From Azadirachta indica (Eukaryota; Streptophyta; Magnoliopsida; Sapindales; Meliaceae): a stretch of DNA of 64,000 bases. The position numbers were made by a program, and so were the translations under genes. The stretch spans positions 16,865,475 to 16,929,474 of the forward strand of contig CM040441.1 in NCBI GenBank assembly GCA_022749755.1. The letters are read 5' to 3'. The notes under the pieces are model-generated. The model did not search any database, was not told where the DNA came from, and saw nothing but the letters and a program-made list of their open reading frames with translations. Positions 11,790-23,602 of this stretch are shown in pieces; the first letter of the stretch is position 1, and the number at the start of each line of letters is the position of its first letter.

Positions 11790-14669
11790 TTAATTTTTTG
11801 AAATGAAAGGTTGAACATCTATTAAAACAGAGGTGGAACCAGTGTTACAAGATGAATCAGTTTCGAAATTTCTAGTTATGTCGCTGTCTGCAAAATCAAT
11901 CTCTTGATAGTTTTGTTCCATAACTGAAGTGGAAGTCCCGTTGGTTGCTCTAATCCCTCCTAATTCAATGGCTACTTCTCCCATCGTAGGTCTCATTTTT
12001 CCATTCAGATTCAGACATCTTTTTGCAATCTTAGCAACTGTCAAAATCTCTTTCTCATGACCTTCCTTAACAACTCGAGGGTCGAGGATTTCAAACAAAC
12101 GATTATCTTCCATTGCTTGCAAAAAGTATGCTGCTAAACTTGCATATTCTTCAGGCTTGGTTGAAGTACGAATAGGTTTTTGTCCGGTTAGAAGCTCGAC
12201 AAGAACAACTCCAAAACTATAAACGTCACTCTTCTCTGTAAATTGACTTGAACGAAAATATTCTGGATCTAAATATCCGAAGGTGCCTTGTACTTGAGTG
12301 GTCAAGTGAGTTTGATCAATTGCGATAGATCTTGAAGTCCCAAAATCTGAAACCTTCGCTCGATATTTTTCATCCAAAAGTATATTTGTAGACTTAATAT
12401 CACGATGATAAATAGGTATAGAAGCAGCTGAATGCAAATAAGATAGAGCACTTGCAACTTCTATGGCAATCCGCAAACGCATTTCCCATGTGATCATCAT
12501 AGGCAACTCCTCCATTTGATTGCCATGTATATATTGAAAAAGAGTTCCATTTGGAATAAATTCATAGACTAGAAGAGGAACTTCTGTCTCCAAGCAGCAT
12601 CCTAATAATTTAACTATATTTCTGTGATTAATTTGTGATAAAATTACCACCTCATTGATAAACTGATCGAGTTTGCTTTCATCCACAATCTTGGACTTCT
12701 TGATAGCAACAATTCTTCCGTCAGCAAGCATTCCTTTGTACACAGTTCCTTGCCCTCCTTGACCCAAGATTCGATTGGCGTTATAGTTGTCAGTGGCTTT
12801 TTCTAATTCTTTTGAAGTGAACATTTTTGTTTTATCAAAGCTGCCTTCAGTGCTGGAAGATAACTGCTGCTGTAGCAATAAACCTCCGTTTCTTTTAAAG
12901 AATTTTTGCTTAAGTTTCATTGCCTTTCTTCTCCTTACAACCTTGTACAGCCACCATCCTACCATAAGTAGTAACAATGTTCCAAACCCTGCACTGCAAC
13001 CTGCACAATCCAATGATAAGAACATCGCATCAATTAAGACAATGTTTGGACTGAAGTACTAAAACAAAATCTTTAGTTACTAAATGGGTGAACGATGAAT
13101 ATATAATTAAGTTTCTAAGGGCTGAGACAAACTTAAAAATTTGAGGGTCAAAATTTTCTAAGTTATAGCATTGAAGATATCAAAATCATCAAAACAAACT
13201 CTATAAATTGAGGGCTAAATGACCAACGTAAAAAAACGATGTATAAATTTAAGGGTATAACACTAAAATTTTAAGGGTGCAGGGATAAAAAAAAAAAAGA
13301 TAAATGCATCATATTTGATTCAAATTATAAATATATATTTATATGAACTAAAACTTTTTATATCAAATAAGGAGAGGACCCAAAATCTTATCAAAACCTA
13401 TTTATCATGTTTTAAAGTTGAAATTAAGTATTATTAATCTCAGTCACACTTAATTTATCATTAGAATATGGCGATCATTAATTTTATTTTTGTTTCTCAT
13501 ATATGTGAAGATTAGATTACTATGGTGGAAGAAACGAAGGATTTGCGTACCTATAATAATAAATTTGTCCCGAGACTTTTTATCCGAAGTATTCACAATC
13601 GGAAATTGATAGCACATATTTCCTGAAGTGATAGATCGATCAGGACATCTTGAACAATTCGCGTCTTTGCTCAAACAAACCATTCGACCTGCAGGTTAAA
13701 ATCCCAGAACAAAAAATTAATGAAACAAGTCGGTATATTTCTTCATGATTTGGTAAATAATTTGGGAAAGATAATAAAATTAAGCAGTTAATTAAAAAAG
13801 TATGTATTATGTTTTATGTAGCAGATATATAAACCTTGGCATCCTTCTGTCATGCTGGAGCTTATACCATCGCAACGACATAAAAACTTTTCATCCAATG
13901 GTATGGAGCAATAATCATTGGGATATTCTCCATTACAAGCAGGGATGATCGAACTATTTCCTTCATAACATGTCCCTTTACTCTTTCCCCACTCTAGCAC
14001 AGCAGGAACTTCTTCTTTACCCCTCAGAGCAAACGGATCCTCCCGGAGATCAACCATGAACGCCGACCTGCACTCCTGGTTTTCGGAACTGTTGACGTTC
14101 GAAATGGAAGCATTGAAATACTTCAGCGACGGAGGAATCATGGTTTGGCAGCAGTCCAAACCGTAGCAGCCTCGCCTTGTAGCAGATCCACCAGAATCAC
14201 AAACTGATAGACACCCGCCGATGATTGAATCGTTCTGGTTGATCATATTGGCTAAGTTGTCGCAGCCTAACGCTGTGAATCTGTTGCGGGTATCAGGAAA
14301 TGAAAACGGAGTACCTGTAAGGTCAATGACGTGGGACTGTCTAGTTTTACCAGTACAGTTGGAAGACAAGGTTGCAGGAATGTTGACGCGAACTGTTAAG
14401 TTCGTGAGATCAACTTCCAGGAGCTCCAAGTTGATAGAACTGATGAAAGGCTTGGGAGAGCCTGAAGAGGTGTTATTGCAAGTTACCCTAAACCATTCGC
14501 TGAAGTAGCAGCCTTCCTCGGTTCCGAATGGGTAGGGGATGCTGACTCCTCCGCAGTTTTCATTGACGCTGCATTTACGGAATTCTGGAAAAGCAGCTTC
14601 AGGAATTGATGCTTTGATCAACAGAAGAACCAAAATGATCTGTATCGAGAGACACTGAGAAGCAGCCAT
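11790..14669 (-). CDS. Wall-associated receptor-like kinase (WAK/WAKL)
   Basis: Plasma-membrane receptor kinase expected to sense cell-wall pectin or its fragments. Three exons: 13835-14669, 13551-13688, 11790-13000, together 727 residues, the usual WAKL length. Residues 1-25 form a signal peptide. A galacturonan-binding GUB_WAK domain follows ([11 protein letters not shown], with spaced cysteines). The Cys-rich part before the membrane is short ([15 protein letters not shown]), and I see no clear EGF repeat. A membrane helix ([17 protein letters not shown]) starts exon 3. The kinase has the Gly loop [16 protein letters not shown] lysine, YHRDIKSTN catalytic loop, VSDFG and [11 protein letters not shown], so it looks active and of RD type. 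The three-exon layout matches WAKs. Which of the WAK or WAKL subfamilies it belongs to cannot be settled by eye. Confidence 0.94.
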
Positions 14670-14711
14670 TGCAATTTCAGAAGAGTTAAAACTTAATTAT
14701 CTTTAATTTAG

Positions 14712-14722
14712 TTATTTATATA
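14712..14722 (-). promoter_or_regulatory. TATA box of the WAK gene
   Basis: On the minus strand this reads TATATAAATAA, about 45 bp before the WAK start codon. That implies a very short 5' UTR if used. Confidence 0.55.
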
Positions 14723-14755
14723 GTAAGTTGATTAAGAATTATTCGTAGCTGTAAT

Positions 14756-14798
14756 TTGACCTCATCTAATTTGACCGTTGAAAGTGCTGATAAGTCAA
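14756..14798. promoter_or_regulatory. Cluster of three W-box cores upstream of WAK
   Basis: TTGACC occurs at 14756-14761 and 14771-14776 (+), and a TTGAC core at 14794-14798 on the minus strand. All lie within 43 bp and 90-130 bp upstream of the WAK start codon. W-boxes bind WRKY factors and are common in defence-induced promoters; binding here is inferred. Confidence 0.5.
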
Positions 14799-16496
14799 AG
14801 ATTGAAGGTGGCAAAACCTGAACGATTTAACGCATAAATTATCCCTTTAACTTTCAAATCAATTTGCGTGTTCGCTGAGGACACGTACGTTTCGGACACG
14901 TATGTCTGCGTGGTTTAACAACAGAAAGATCAAATTCGAAGGCAATTCATGCTAGAATTGGACAACTTTTTGTTTTGTTTTATGTAATTGTAATTACTGA
15001 AATCTTCAAAAGTTGAAAATGAAGTATTGTGGGAATAAAATTCAATACTGAATATTCAATCGTTAGTGCTTTCATCATTCAAGAGCCGCCGCAATAGAGG
15101 AGGACCCAGCCCAAACTCAAATGTTTTCTTCCACGTGTTTACTAAAATAGTAATGGAATACGTAGGCTAAAAACATATTAAATCATTTACTAAGATCGAT
15201 TTAATTCAAATATATTTTACAGTTACAGTCTCTTCAAACTTTATTTTCTTATTAATATAACAGTACTATAATTAAAAACATATTTTAATTTTGTTATTTC
15301 ATATTAGAATATAATTAAATATTACAGATACCAAACCAATGGTCACGTCATTTTGCATATTTATTAGAAATAAATTTCGTGTCTTAATTACCTTTTAAGC
15401 CTAACATCATTCTTTGTCAAACTTGTTAAACTTCCTTAAACTTATTCGCTATATGTGTGCATTCCCTAGATTCTGTGACTCGGCCCTTTGATTCTCTCCC
15501 TCCCAAGTTTCAGCACGTATTTATTTTGCCAAACGTCATTTCTGTCACTTTTGCCTCGTTTGATATGTTGAATTGGCTTGAATTGAATCTAAATTGAAAA
15601 GTATTGAATAGTATAGAAAGGATCAACATTAAATTGTACGTTTTTTTTAGTATTATTGTCAAAATGTACAATTTAATAATAATATTACATTAGAATTGTT
15701 GAGAGTTTAGAATTAAAAAGACTGAATAATATAGATAAAGTCAAAAATAAATTATACATTTTTTTAATATGACGGATTACATTTACAATCTCTAATAATA
15801 TTACATTAGAATTCTGCATGAAAATTTAGAACATCAAAAATGTAGTAAGGCATCTCCTTAGAAATCTACTAATATGAATAGGAGTATAGAACATAAAAAA
15901 TCTACTAATACAAACTATGAGATTTTTAACACATAAGAAAAAAATTTCAGTTACTGGTCACTTTAAATGTTTAATAAGTGTTTAGAACATCATAAATCTA
16001 TTATTAGCAAATTGTGAGATTTACATATAATGGGAAAGTCTTACACTTTATATAATATAGGACTTAGAACTCATATTTTTCAAATATACGCATGATAAAT
16101 TTTTACCATCCAACCCATGACGGGGTGGCAACTTAGATTGTATTGTATAATTAAAAACAAGAAGATACAGGATAAAAGATTACACAATATAAAATAAAAT
16201 AAAATGCAAATAATTTACTATTTGCTCTATTTCATTAACAAAATTTACAGGACTTTGCTAAAATTTCCGTCAAAAAATAGTTAACTAAAAACAATAGAGG
16301 ATTAATTCAATGTAATAAATAACGTCAAACTAAGTGACTAAATTGTATACTTTCTAAAATATTGGGGACAAAAGTAAGATTGCTTCTAAATAATCAGACT
16401 TATCAGATAGTTTTCTGAAAAAAATCAAATACGGTGATCGAAGTGTGTATTTCCTAAGCATTAATACCTTAACGAAGAAGGCTTGTCCGAATCTGA
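14799..16496. other. AT-rich spacer between WAK and the F-box cluster
   Basis: No gene recognised. The part from about 15,560 to 16,000 has loosely repeated phrases around 'aatattacattagaatt', probably a worn-down repeat that I cannot classify. Confidence 0.4.
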
Positions 16497-16509
16497 TATA
16501 TAAATAAAT
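16497..16509 (+). promoter_or_regulatory. TATA box of the first F-box/PP2 copy
   Basis: TATATAAATAAAT lies about 78 bp upstream of the ATG at 16587. The promoter-like element survives although the coding frame is broken. Confidence 0.5.
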
Positions 16510-16586
16510 GCAGAAGTTTGCGAGTAACATTGTCCTGCACTGTGGGTGCTGCAAAGAGAAGGAATTGAGAAGAAAAGAAAAAGAAA

Positions 16587-17792
16587 ATGGACATCACTCT
16601 GATTCTGCCGGAAGACTGCATTGCCCACATAATTTCTCTTACATCTCCTCGAGATGCATGTAGATTAACAGTCGTATCTCCCGTATTCAAATCAGCTGCA
16701 GAATCCGCGCCGTTTGGGAGAGGTTTCTGCCCTCTGATTGCCTGGAGATCATTTCCACCTCTCTCTCTGCCTCATCTCTGACGACTTCCTTCTCAAAGAA
16801 GAAGGATCTTTACTTTCATCTCTGTCATAACCCTATTCTCGTCAGTGGTGGCACCATGGTAATTAAAGTTTCTGCTCTGCAATCTTAATTCCCCTGCTTC
16901 TTTATTTGGATATTAAAATGAAGCGTCTAAACTTATCTGGGAAATATGATTCGATGAAATAATCTTCTTGGATGTATAGGAAAGGCTAATATTGTCATTC
17001 TCAATTAACAGAGCTTTGCACTGGAGAAAGAGAGTGGAAAGAAATGTTATATGATGAGTGCAAGAGAGATTGATATTGAATGGGGAAATACACCCATTTA
17101 CTGGATTTGGCCCTCTTTACCAGAGTCTAGGTTTCTTCTAGTCTCCACTTTCTCTCTCCCGTATTTCGTTTATTGCATATATGTCCTCTGTTTTATATTT
17201 GTTTCATTGAATTCTGGGGATTAGATATCTTTTTAAACCATGTCAATCCAAACTTCTTTATGAGTTTGCTATGTGATGGATATGTACTTGCAGGTTTGCT
17301 GAAGTGGCTGAACTCAAGGTTGTATGGTGGTTCGACATCAAAGCGATGGTAGAGACGAAAATCTTATCCTCCAAAACCAACTATGCGGCTTACCTTGTGT
17401 TCAAGTTTGCAGAGACCAGATACGGGTTTAAAGAAAGACTGGTAGACTTTGCAGTATACTTTGAGGGAAGTGGTAATGGCGAAAGGCGTAGAGCACTGCT
17501 AGATCTTCCACCAAACATGCTGCCCCTATCTCAAGAAAGAAAAGATGGATGGATAGAGATTGAGATGGATGAGTTCTTCACTGAAAATGGCGATGATGGA
17601 AAGGTAATGGTACCTCTATCTCACGAAAGAGGAGATGGATGGATGGAGATTGAGATGGGTGAGTTCTTCAACGAAAATGGCGATGATGGAAAGTTAGTTT
17701 GTAGTGTATTTGATTTTGATGGATTCAGCCCTAAGCATGGCATCATTGTTCAAGGAATTGAACTTAAGCCTAAAATAGCCCATGTTAATTGA
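16587..17792 (+). pseudogene. F-box/PP2 lectin gene, copy 1, one-base frameshift
   Basis: Member of the PP2-B family: an N-terminal F-box (binds Skp1 in SCF ubiquitin ligases) and a C-terminal phloem-protein-2 lectin domain. Exons 16587-16858, 17012-17130, 17294-17792. Exon 1 is 272 nt where every intact paralog has a multiple of three. The missing base lies near 16707, where others read Ser-Asp-x-Val-Trp-Glu, and downstream the protein loses frame. Exon 2 (119 nt) and exon 3 stay open. Exon 3 has an internal tandem duplication of 90 bp: GWIEIEMDEFF is followed 30 residues later by GWMEIEMGEFF. It is otherwise well preserved, so the lost base could also be a sequence error. Confidence 0.8.
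17514..17693 (+). repeat. 90-bp in-frame tandem duplication in a PP2 domain
   Basis: Two 90-bp units (17514-17603 and 17604-17693), each encoding 30 residues with the cores DGWIEIEMDEFF and DGWMEIEMGEFF and ending NGDDGK. All other copies in the cluster have one unit. Confidence 0.9.
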
Positions 17793-18023
17793 TAGTTAGA
17801 AACGTATTGTGATGTACATATGTTGTTGTTGGGTGGTATTTTGAGCTGATAATAGCACATCCATTATGTTGATGCCACTCTCCTATGGGTTATAGGATTG
17901 CATATTTGCGTGTATGTGATTGTGTAGATACAACAGTTGCTGCTTTATTTCACAGATATTTTATTCATACAACTACCCAAACTGTTTCTCAAACAGGTAC
18001 ATTGAAAAACACAAATTTTGGAA

Positions 18024-18624
18024 CTAGATTCTGGGCCTGAACTCAATCCCTTCTATGATAATTCGACTTTTCTTCACTTGCGTATTATGATCAAACAGAT
18101 GACAAACCAAAGTCCCTTGATTTTGCTGCTGATTGAGAAACTGGCCTAATTCTATTTCCATCCACTCTTCTTCTCTAATTCTTGATTGTCGAGGTATATT
18201 CACCTCACAGCTTGTAATCTCAATATTCAGCTGCGTTCCTTCCATTTCAAGATTCTACCATCAAAGCCTTCTTTAAATTGGGCAAATTTGAACACAAGGT
18301 AAACTCCATAAGTTGTTTCAGGATACAGAATTCTAGTTTCAATATTTCCCTTGACATCAAACCAGTGAACCTCCAGTAGATGAACCACAGTAGAATACCT
18401 ATGTACAAATGCAAGTACAAATACATCATTCAATGGCAAAAATTAAAATGTGCTTCAAAATTTCCATTTTTCAAGGATATGGTATCAAGTTTCCAGAAGA
18501 TAAACCTGGAGTTAGTTAAAGATGGCCAACTCCATTTTTCAGGCGCCTCTTGCCATGCAATCCGAAGCCCTCTTCCTCCCATCATGTAACATTTTCTCCC
18601 ACTCTGTTCATCCAATGTAAGGCT
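18024..18624 (-). pseudogene. F-box/PP2 copy 2, lectin part only, frameshifted
   Basis: Minus-strand relative lacking any F-box exon. The linker exon is 18506-18624 (119 nt, as in the other members; SGRKCYMMGGRGLRIAW). The lectin exon is 18024-18398 (HWFDVKGNIETRIL, EEWMEIELGQF, IIIEGIEFRP). Its length of 375 nt breaks the phase rule of the family (multiple of three plus one), and the frame shifts near 18,240. It is more diverged than the other copies, so it may be an older lineage. The sequence to its right, where exon 1 should lie, is occupied by the LTR-like element. Confidence 0.75.
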
Positions 18625-18722
18625 CTGTGCCAAACAATGCAAATGTTAATTAACACACTTGAGTCAAAGAGAAACAAATTCGGTGATCAAGCCATTGAAA
18701 AATAGAAGTACATGATACGATG

Positions 18723-19535
18723 TGTTAGGAAATTAGGAGTTGAAGCCAAATACGCAATTATAATGAAATTGAGAAAACAATGAAAATAAACGTTATGTAA
18801 GAAGTATAATCATTCATCACTTTGAAGTAACAAATAAGTAAGAGGTATAAACGTTATCAAAATAATAATAATAAGTAGGAGGTATAACCGTCAATATTAA
18901 AATAAAATAGCAAAATAAATCGACACAAATATTTTACGTGAAAAACCTTTAAACAAATTAGGGTAAAAACCACGGGTAAGTATATGAGTATTTCACTATT
19001 TTAAAGTGGAGATTACAACTCTCTTTTTCTCTAATAATAAGGAAAGAACAACTCTCTAAATAAGAGTATTTCACACTCTCTCTCGAAATAGGAAAAATAA
19101 CTCTAAATGAAGAATACAACACAAAGAAAAAACTAATTTTTCTCTCTTTATAGAAACTCTCAAATGATAATTTTTGAGATTTATGGAATGGTGAAAGAGG
19201 TGAGATATTTATAGTAGTTTCTTTCTCCCATTTTTTAACACACACTCCACAATTTACTCTACAAATTTCTCCACCTACCAACCACTAGTTAAATTCAAAC
19301 TTTCTCTACCTAACACCAACCTCATAAGTAAAGAAAGTTAAAAAAGGAGTAGCTGCATTTTCGGTGTATTTCAGTGCTCTTATACAGTACGACATTGTTC
19401 ATAGATATAGTACTGTTCATTTATACAATATTATTTACCAAAAGTGAACTTTACAATTTCACATACGATCTAACCCGTTTACGTATTATATAACTTAAGA
19501 TTTTGTACATGTAAGCAGATAACACAAATCCAACA
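18723..19535 (-). mobile_element. Probable solo LTR of a Copia-like retrotransposon
   Basis: On the minus strand the block starts TGTTGGATTTGTG and ends CCTAATTTCCTAACA, a TG...CA terminus with a short inverted repeat. A TATAAATA-type box lies near 19,210 (minus strand). The phrase AAAAACCACGGG on the plus strand resembles a common plant Copia LTR segment. No internal protein genes and no clear target duplication were seen, so it is a solo or decayed LTR. The family call is from memory and tentative. Confidence 0.5.
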
Positions 19536-20751
19536 CACCCATATAAAATTTGGAGCCTTGCTCTTTAAAAAGATGCTACTTACCAAGGAACCTTCACCCA
19601 ATAGCAGAGGATTATGGCAAAGATAATAGTAAAGCTACCTCCTGGAGCGAGGAACAGAGGAAGCTGACAATGATTCTTGCAAAATTAAAATTATGTCATC
19701 ATAATCAGATTGCTGAAACCTCTCCCACTCATGATGACTCGGAGCATGGCACGATTTGAGAAAGTCGAGTATGGACTTAATCATTTTCACTTCTAGCTAG
19801 ATATTATTTCAATTATTTTGTAACAACATGTTATATACATATATATAGGCAACCATATTACCGTAGGCATGCATGTTATATAACTGAAATGTATATATGG
19901 CTTGGAATATTGGAAGGGGTCTCACGCGTTTGATAACATGAACACGGAAATTTCGAGGGCAATACTGATTGGTTCATCATCAGTTCTGTTAACGTTATAG
20001 TGTCGGCGGGTCTTAAAGCGGATGCCTTTCCCAAATTGTCAACTTGCCAAAGAAGAAGACGAGACTCGTATAATATTACTGACATGGGAGATTTAAATAT
20101 GTTCTGCATCTATTTTGGTCAATTACAAATCTTGACGCGGCAAACTTGAGCTCCAAACATATATGCTTATAAACTTAAACTGGAAATTAAAAACTTTTGA
20201 CCACACAATCTTAGCAGGACAATTGATTCTTGCAATTCTTCATTTCTGCAACTTGACAACTAGGGAAAGCCACATTGGCTCTACACACGATTTCGTTGAG
20301 GAAATTTCAGCGGAGATTTTATTAAATGCATTAGACCACTTCACATTCATCTTTATATAGTCTTGAGTTGTCTTTTTAATTAAACATATGTATACCAACC
20401 ACCCAGTAATCGGGTGGCAGACATTTTCTAATGGCAAATGCCACCAACTCTGGTTATAATAGTACTTATGTCAATTCTCGTACGTAGCCTGCGGCTACAT
20501 GTATATTACATTTGGGGTTACATGGAACTATGACAATTTCAAAGCCAGAGGTACTGGAAATAGAAATTTAATCTTTAGTGTCCCCACTCAATTGCAGTAT
20601 ATGTAGTCCAGGGAATACGAAACATTTACAGGGCAGGAATCAATCAGCACAGAAGACATCCATCTGTTTTACGAGTAAAGGCTACGTACTGCAAGCAAAG
20701 TAAGTCCTTCACTAGATTTGAATATGTTGTCAATATTTACTTGTTCTTATG
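19536..20751. other. Intergenic sequence, no gene recognised
   Basis: A short open frame of 69 codons begins near 19,550 but matches nothing I know and lacks a strong start. Nothing else stands out. Confidence 0.4.
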
Positions 20752-20776
20752 ATATATATATATATATATATATATA
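20752..20776. repeat. TA microsatellite
   Basis: Uninterrupted TA dinucleotide run. Confidence 0.9.
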
Positions 20777-20898
20777 ACAGTGGATTATTGCTTAATTCAT
20801 TTGGCTTCCATCTTGATATATATTACATACATGATGTTCGATTAATAAGATGTAAAGCACAACCATCAATATTTCAAGTTTAACAAGGTTGGCACCAA

Positions 20899-21558
20899 AA
20901 GGACTTATAGGTCCTTAAATTTGATCTATTGAGCTGATTAGTTTCAATGGTTTCAAAAATATTCATAAAAGTTTTAATTTATTTTAAAATAACAAACATA
21001 CCTTTATTTAATTCTAGTTATCTAAAAAAATTATTTTTAAACTCTTAATTATAATTGAATATTATTTATAACATTATGATAAAATATAAGTAAAATATAA
21101 ATTTATTTATTTTATAATATATTAATAATATAATATTAATTACGTATTAGAAATTAAATATTTATGAAGAAGATCATTAATAAAATATATTATAATAAAA
21201 TATTTTATGATTATATTATAATCTAAATAAAATATTTTTGTATATAACTAAAATATATGCAATATAATAAAAATAAAATATATTGTCTATAAAATAAATA
21301 AAGTTATAATATATTAATAAATATTACAGTATTACTGTACTATAACATAATATTATTATTTAATTTATTAATGTATTTGACATAAATATATTATATTTTG
21401 TCACATTTTAAAAGGTTAATAATTATTTTTGATAAATAATACTATGTACAAGGGTATACTTGTTTTTTTAGAATAAATTAGAACTTTTATGAATATTTTT
21501 AAAATCATTAAAACTAATAAGTTTAATAGACCAAACCTTAAGAACTTGTAAGTCCCTT
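20899..21558. mobile_element. TIR element (MITE-like), about 660 bp
   Basis: Long terminal inverted repeats of about 110 bp face each other: the left arm begins AAGGACTTATAGGTCC and the right arm, read in reverse complement, begins AAGGGACTTACAAGTTC. Both arms share blocks such as AAATATTCATAAAAGTT. The 430-bp centre is almost pure A/T with no coding frame. No convincing target duplication was found, so the superfamily is unknown. Confidence 0.75.
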
Positions 21559-22044
21559 ACCCCACCTATATATCTACTCTGTTTCTGGATGAATGAGATT
21601 GAAAAAAAATAATTGTAATATAATTAAATTAATTGAAACAAGTAAGAATTGAAATTCATATTGAACACTCATTATACACGATGTATGTGTATTTTTCATC
21701 TACTGCACCATACACAAGTCTCTTTACATATAAACTACCATTATATTCTATTATAGGAAATTTCCCTATTTTAATTTTATTATTATTCTGGCTATATAAA
21801 GTATTAGATAGAATATGTTCGAAATAATCATTCGATGTTCTTCTACTTCTAGTTGTAACAATGAATTATCTTTAAAAGTATTAAATTAAGATTAATACTA
21901 AACTTTTCAAATATTCATACTAAATAATGTGACATTACTCCTTTTATTTTTAACTGTCCGGTCATGAATTTGTGCATGAAAATTTCAAATATCATTTTTA
22001 TAACTCTTTGCTTCCCTTGTTAATTGATAAGAGTAAAAGAAGTC

Positions 22045-23337
22045 ATGGATAGAAGAACAGTTGCTGATTTATCAATAAAAATTATGGACGAGCTTCCTGA
22101 TGATCGATCTCAAATTTCGTCTAAGCCGACCATATTTAAAGTACATAAGCGACTGCGTGAAATTAATAAAGAGGCCTACGAACCACAAATAATTGCAATT
22201 GGTCCCTATCATCGCCATGATCCTGCTTATAACAAGCAATGGAAGAGCAGAAAAGACGCTATCTGAAAATACTTCTTCAAAGAAGGGGTGAAGATAATGT
22301 GACAAGATATTTGACCGCAATGCGGGCATTGGAAGAAAGAGCTCGTAAATGTTATGCAGAGTCTGCAAGTCTTGAATCAGACGAGTTTGTTGAAATGATG
22401 CTCGTTGATGGTTGCTTCATCATTGAGCTACTCCGGAAATCTGAGACTGAAAATTTGAGAGAAAATAATGACCCTATTTGGGAAGTGAGTTTTATCACCA
22501 ATGCTGTGTGTCGTGATTTGCTATTGGCTGAAAATCAACTTCCCTTTTTTGTTCTTCGGGAGCTCTTTCACGTGACTCAACAGCAAGGTGAAGTATACAA
22601 TTTTCTTGAAATGATTTCTAACTTCTTCAGAGCTGTAATTAGATGGTATAAACCAGGCCAGTTTGCAACATTTGATAAAATTTCCATCCAAAACGTGGAG
22701 CATCTACTGGGCTTATTACACCAACACTGTCGTCCTTCGCCTTCAGAAACGAGAAACTGGGAGCCCATGCGTTGCGCCACAGAGTTGCAAGAGGCTGGAA
22801 TCAAGTTCAAGAAGGTTGAGGACAAAAGCTTGTTTGATATAAAGTTCGAACACGGAGTAATGGAAATTCCGAGACTGGAAATAGATAACTACACTGAATC
22901 TTACTTCCGAAATTTCATTTTTCACGAGCAGTTGATCGATCAAAGTTTAAATTATCTCACCAGCTAAATGACATTAATGGACTGTCTCATTAACTCTTCA
23001 AAGGATGTTGAGTTACTTTGTCAATGTGGAATTATTGAAAAGAGTTTAGGTGACGATGAAGTGGTTGCTTCCATGTTCAATAGGCTTCAGACTACGTCAG
23101 TTTCTCTCATAAGAACTTCTACTATTCAGATTTATTCAACCAGGTGAACAATCACTGTAGAAGGCGTCGGAACAAATGGATTGCCAACTTAAAGCACAAT
23201 TATTTTAACACTCCATGGGCGTTGATTTCATTTCTTGCTGCCCTTTCACTGCTTCTGTTTACCTTAACACAAACAGTTTTTTCAGTTCTTGCTTATTTTG
23301 AATCAACCACAAGTAATCGTGAAGGGAAACAAAGATG
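22045..23337 (+). pseudogene. DUF247 (UPF0481) gene, broken
   Basis: Homolog of the plant DUF247 family, usually single-exon membrane-anchored proteins of about 400-500 residues. Pieces are in the right order: ATG at 22045; IIAIGPYHRHDP (about residue 50); RRYLKILLQRR; RKCYAESASLESDEFVEMM and LVDGCFIIELLRK; LLLAENQLPFFVLRELF; DVELLCQCGIIEKSL; and a C-terminal membrane segment (LISFLAALSLLLFTLTQTVF). The frame breaks three times, near 22,238, 22,964 and 23,110. Function in most plants is unknown; some grass members determine self-incompatibility. The promoter and start seem to remain, so a truncated product is possible. Confidence 0.85.
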
Positions 23338-23602
23338 ATGTGGTCTAGCAATTTCTCATGTAAATTTTCATGGGAGCAGCCAAACCACGTGCACAAACTG
23401 TGTTCTCTGACATGGAATGTTGTGATTGGTTATGGTGGGTCAAGACACATGGAGTCTGCCAATCTTTTAAAACCCAATCTCAAATTTTGTAGGCCCTACA
23501 TTCTCACAAGGCTCCCTTCTTGCTCTAGTCTTCCATTTCTTATTGACCTTCAAATAATTACTTATTGTTTGTAAGAGTTGTCTAGGGTGCTAATTATTAA
23601 TA

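Noticed and set aside
19550..19759. Open frame of 69 codons next to the LTR-like element
   Set aside because: Fairly balanced codons, but no ATG in good context and no family resemblance; left as spacer.
23335..23574. Open frame of 79 codons after the DUF247 gene
   Set aside because: It overlaps the end of the DUF247 coding region and looks like its 3' UTR.
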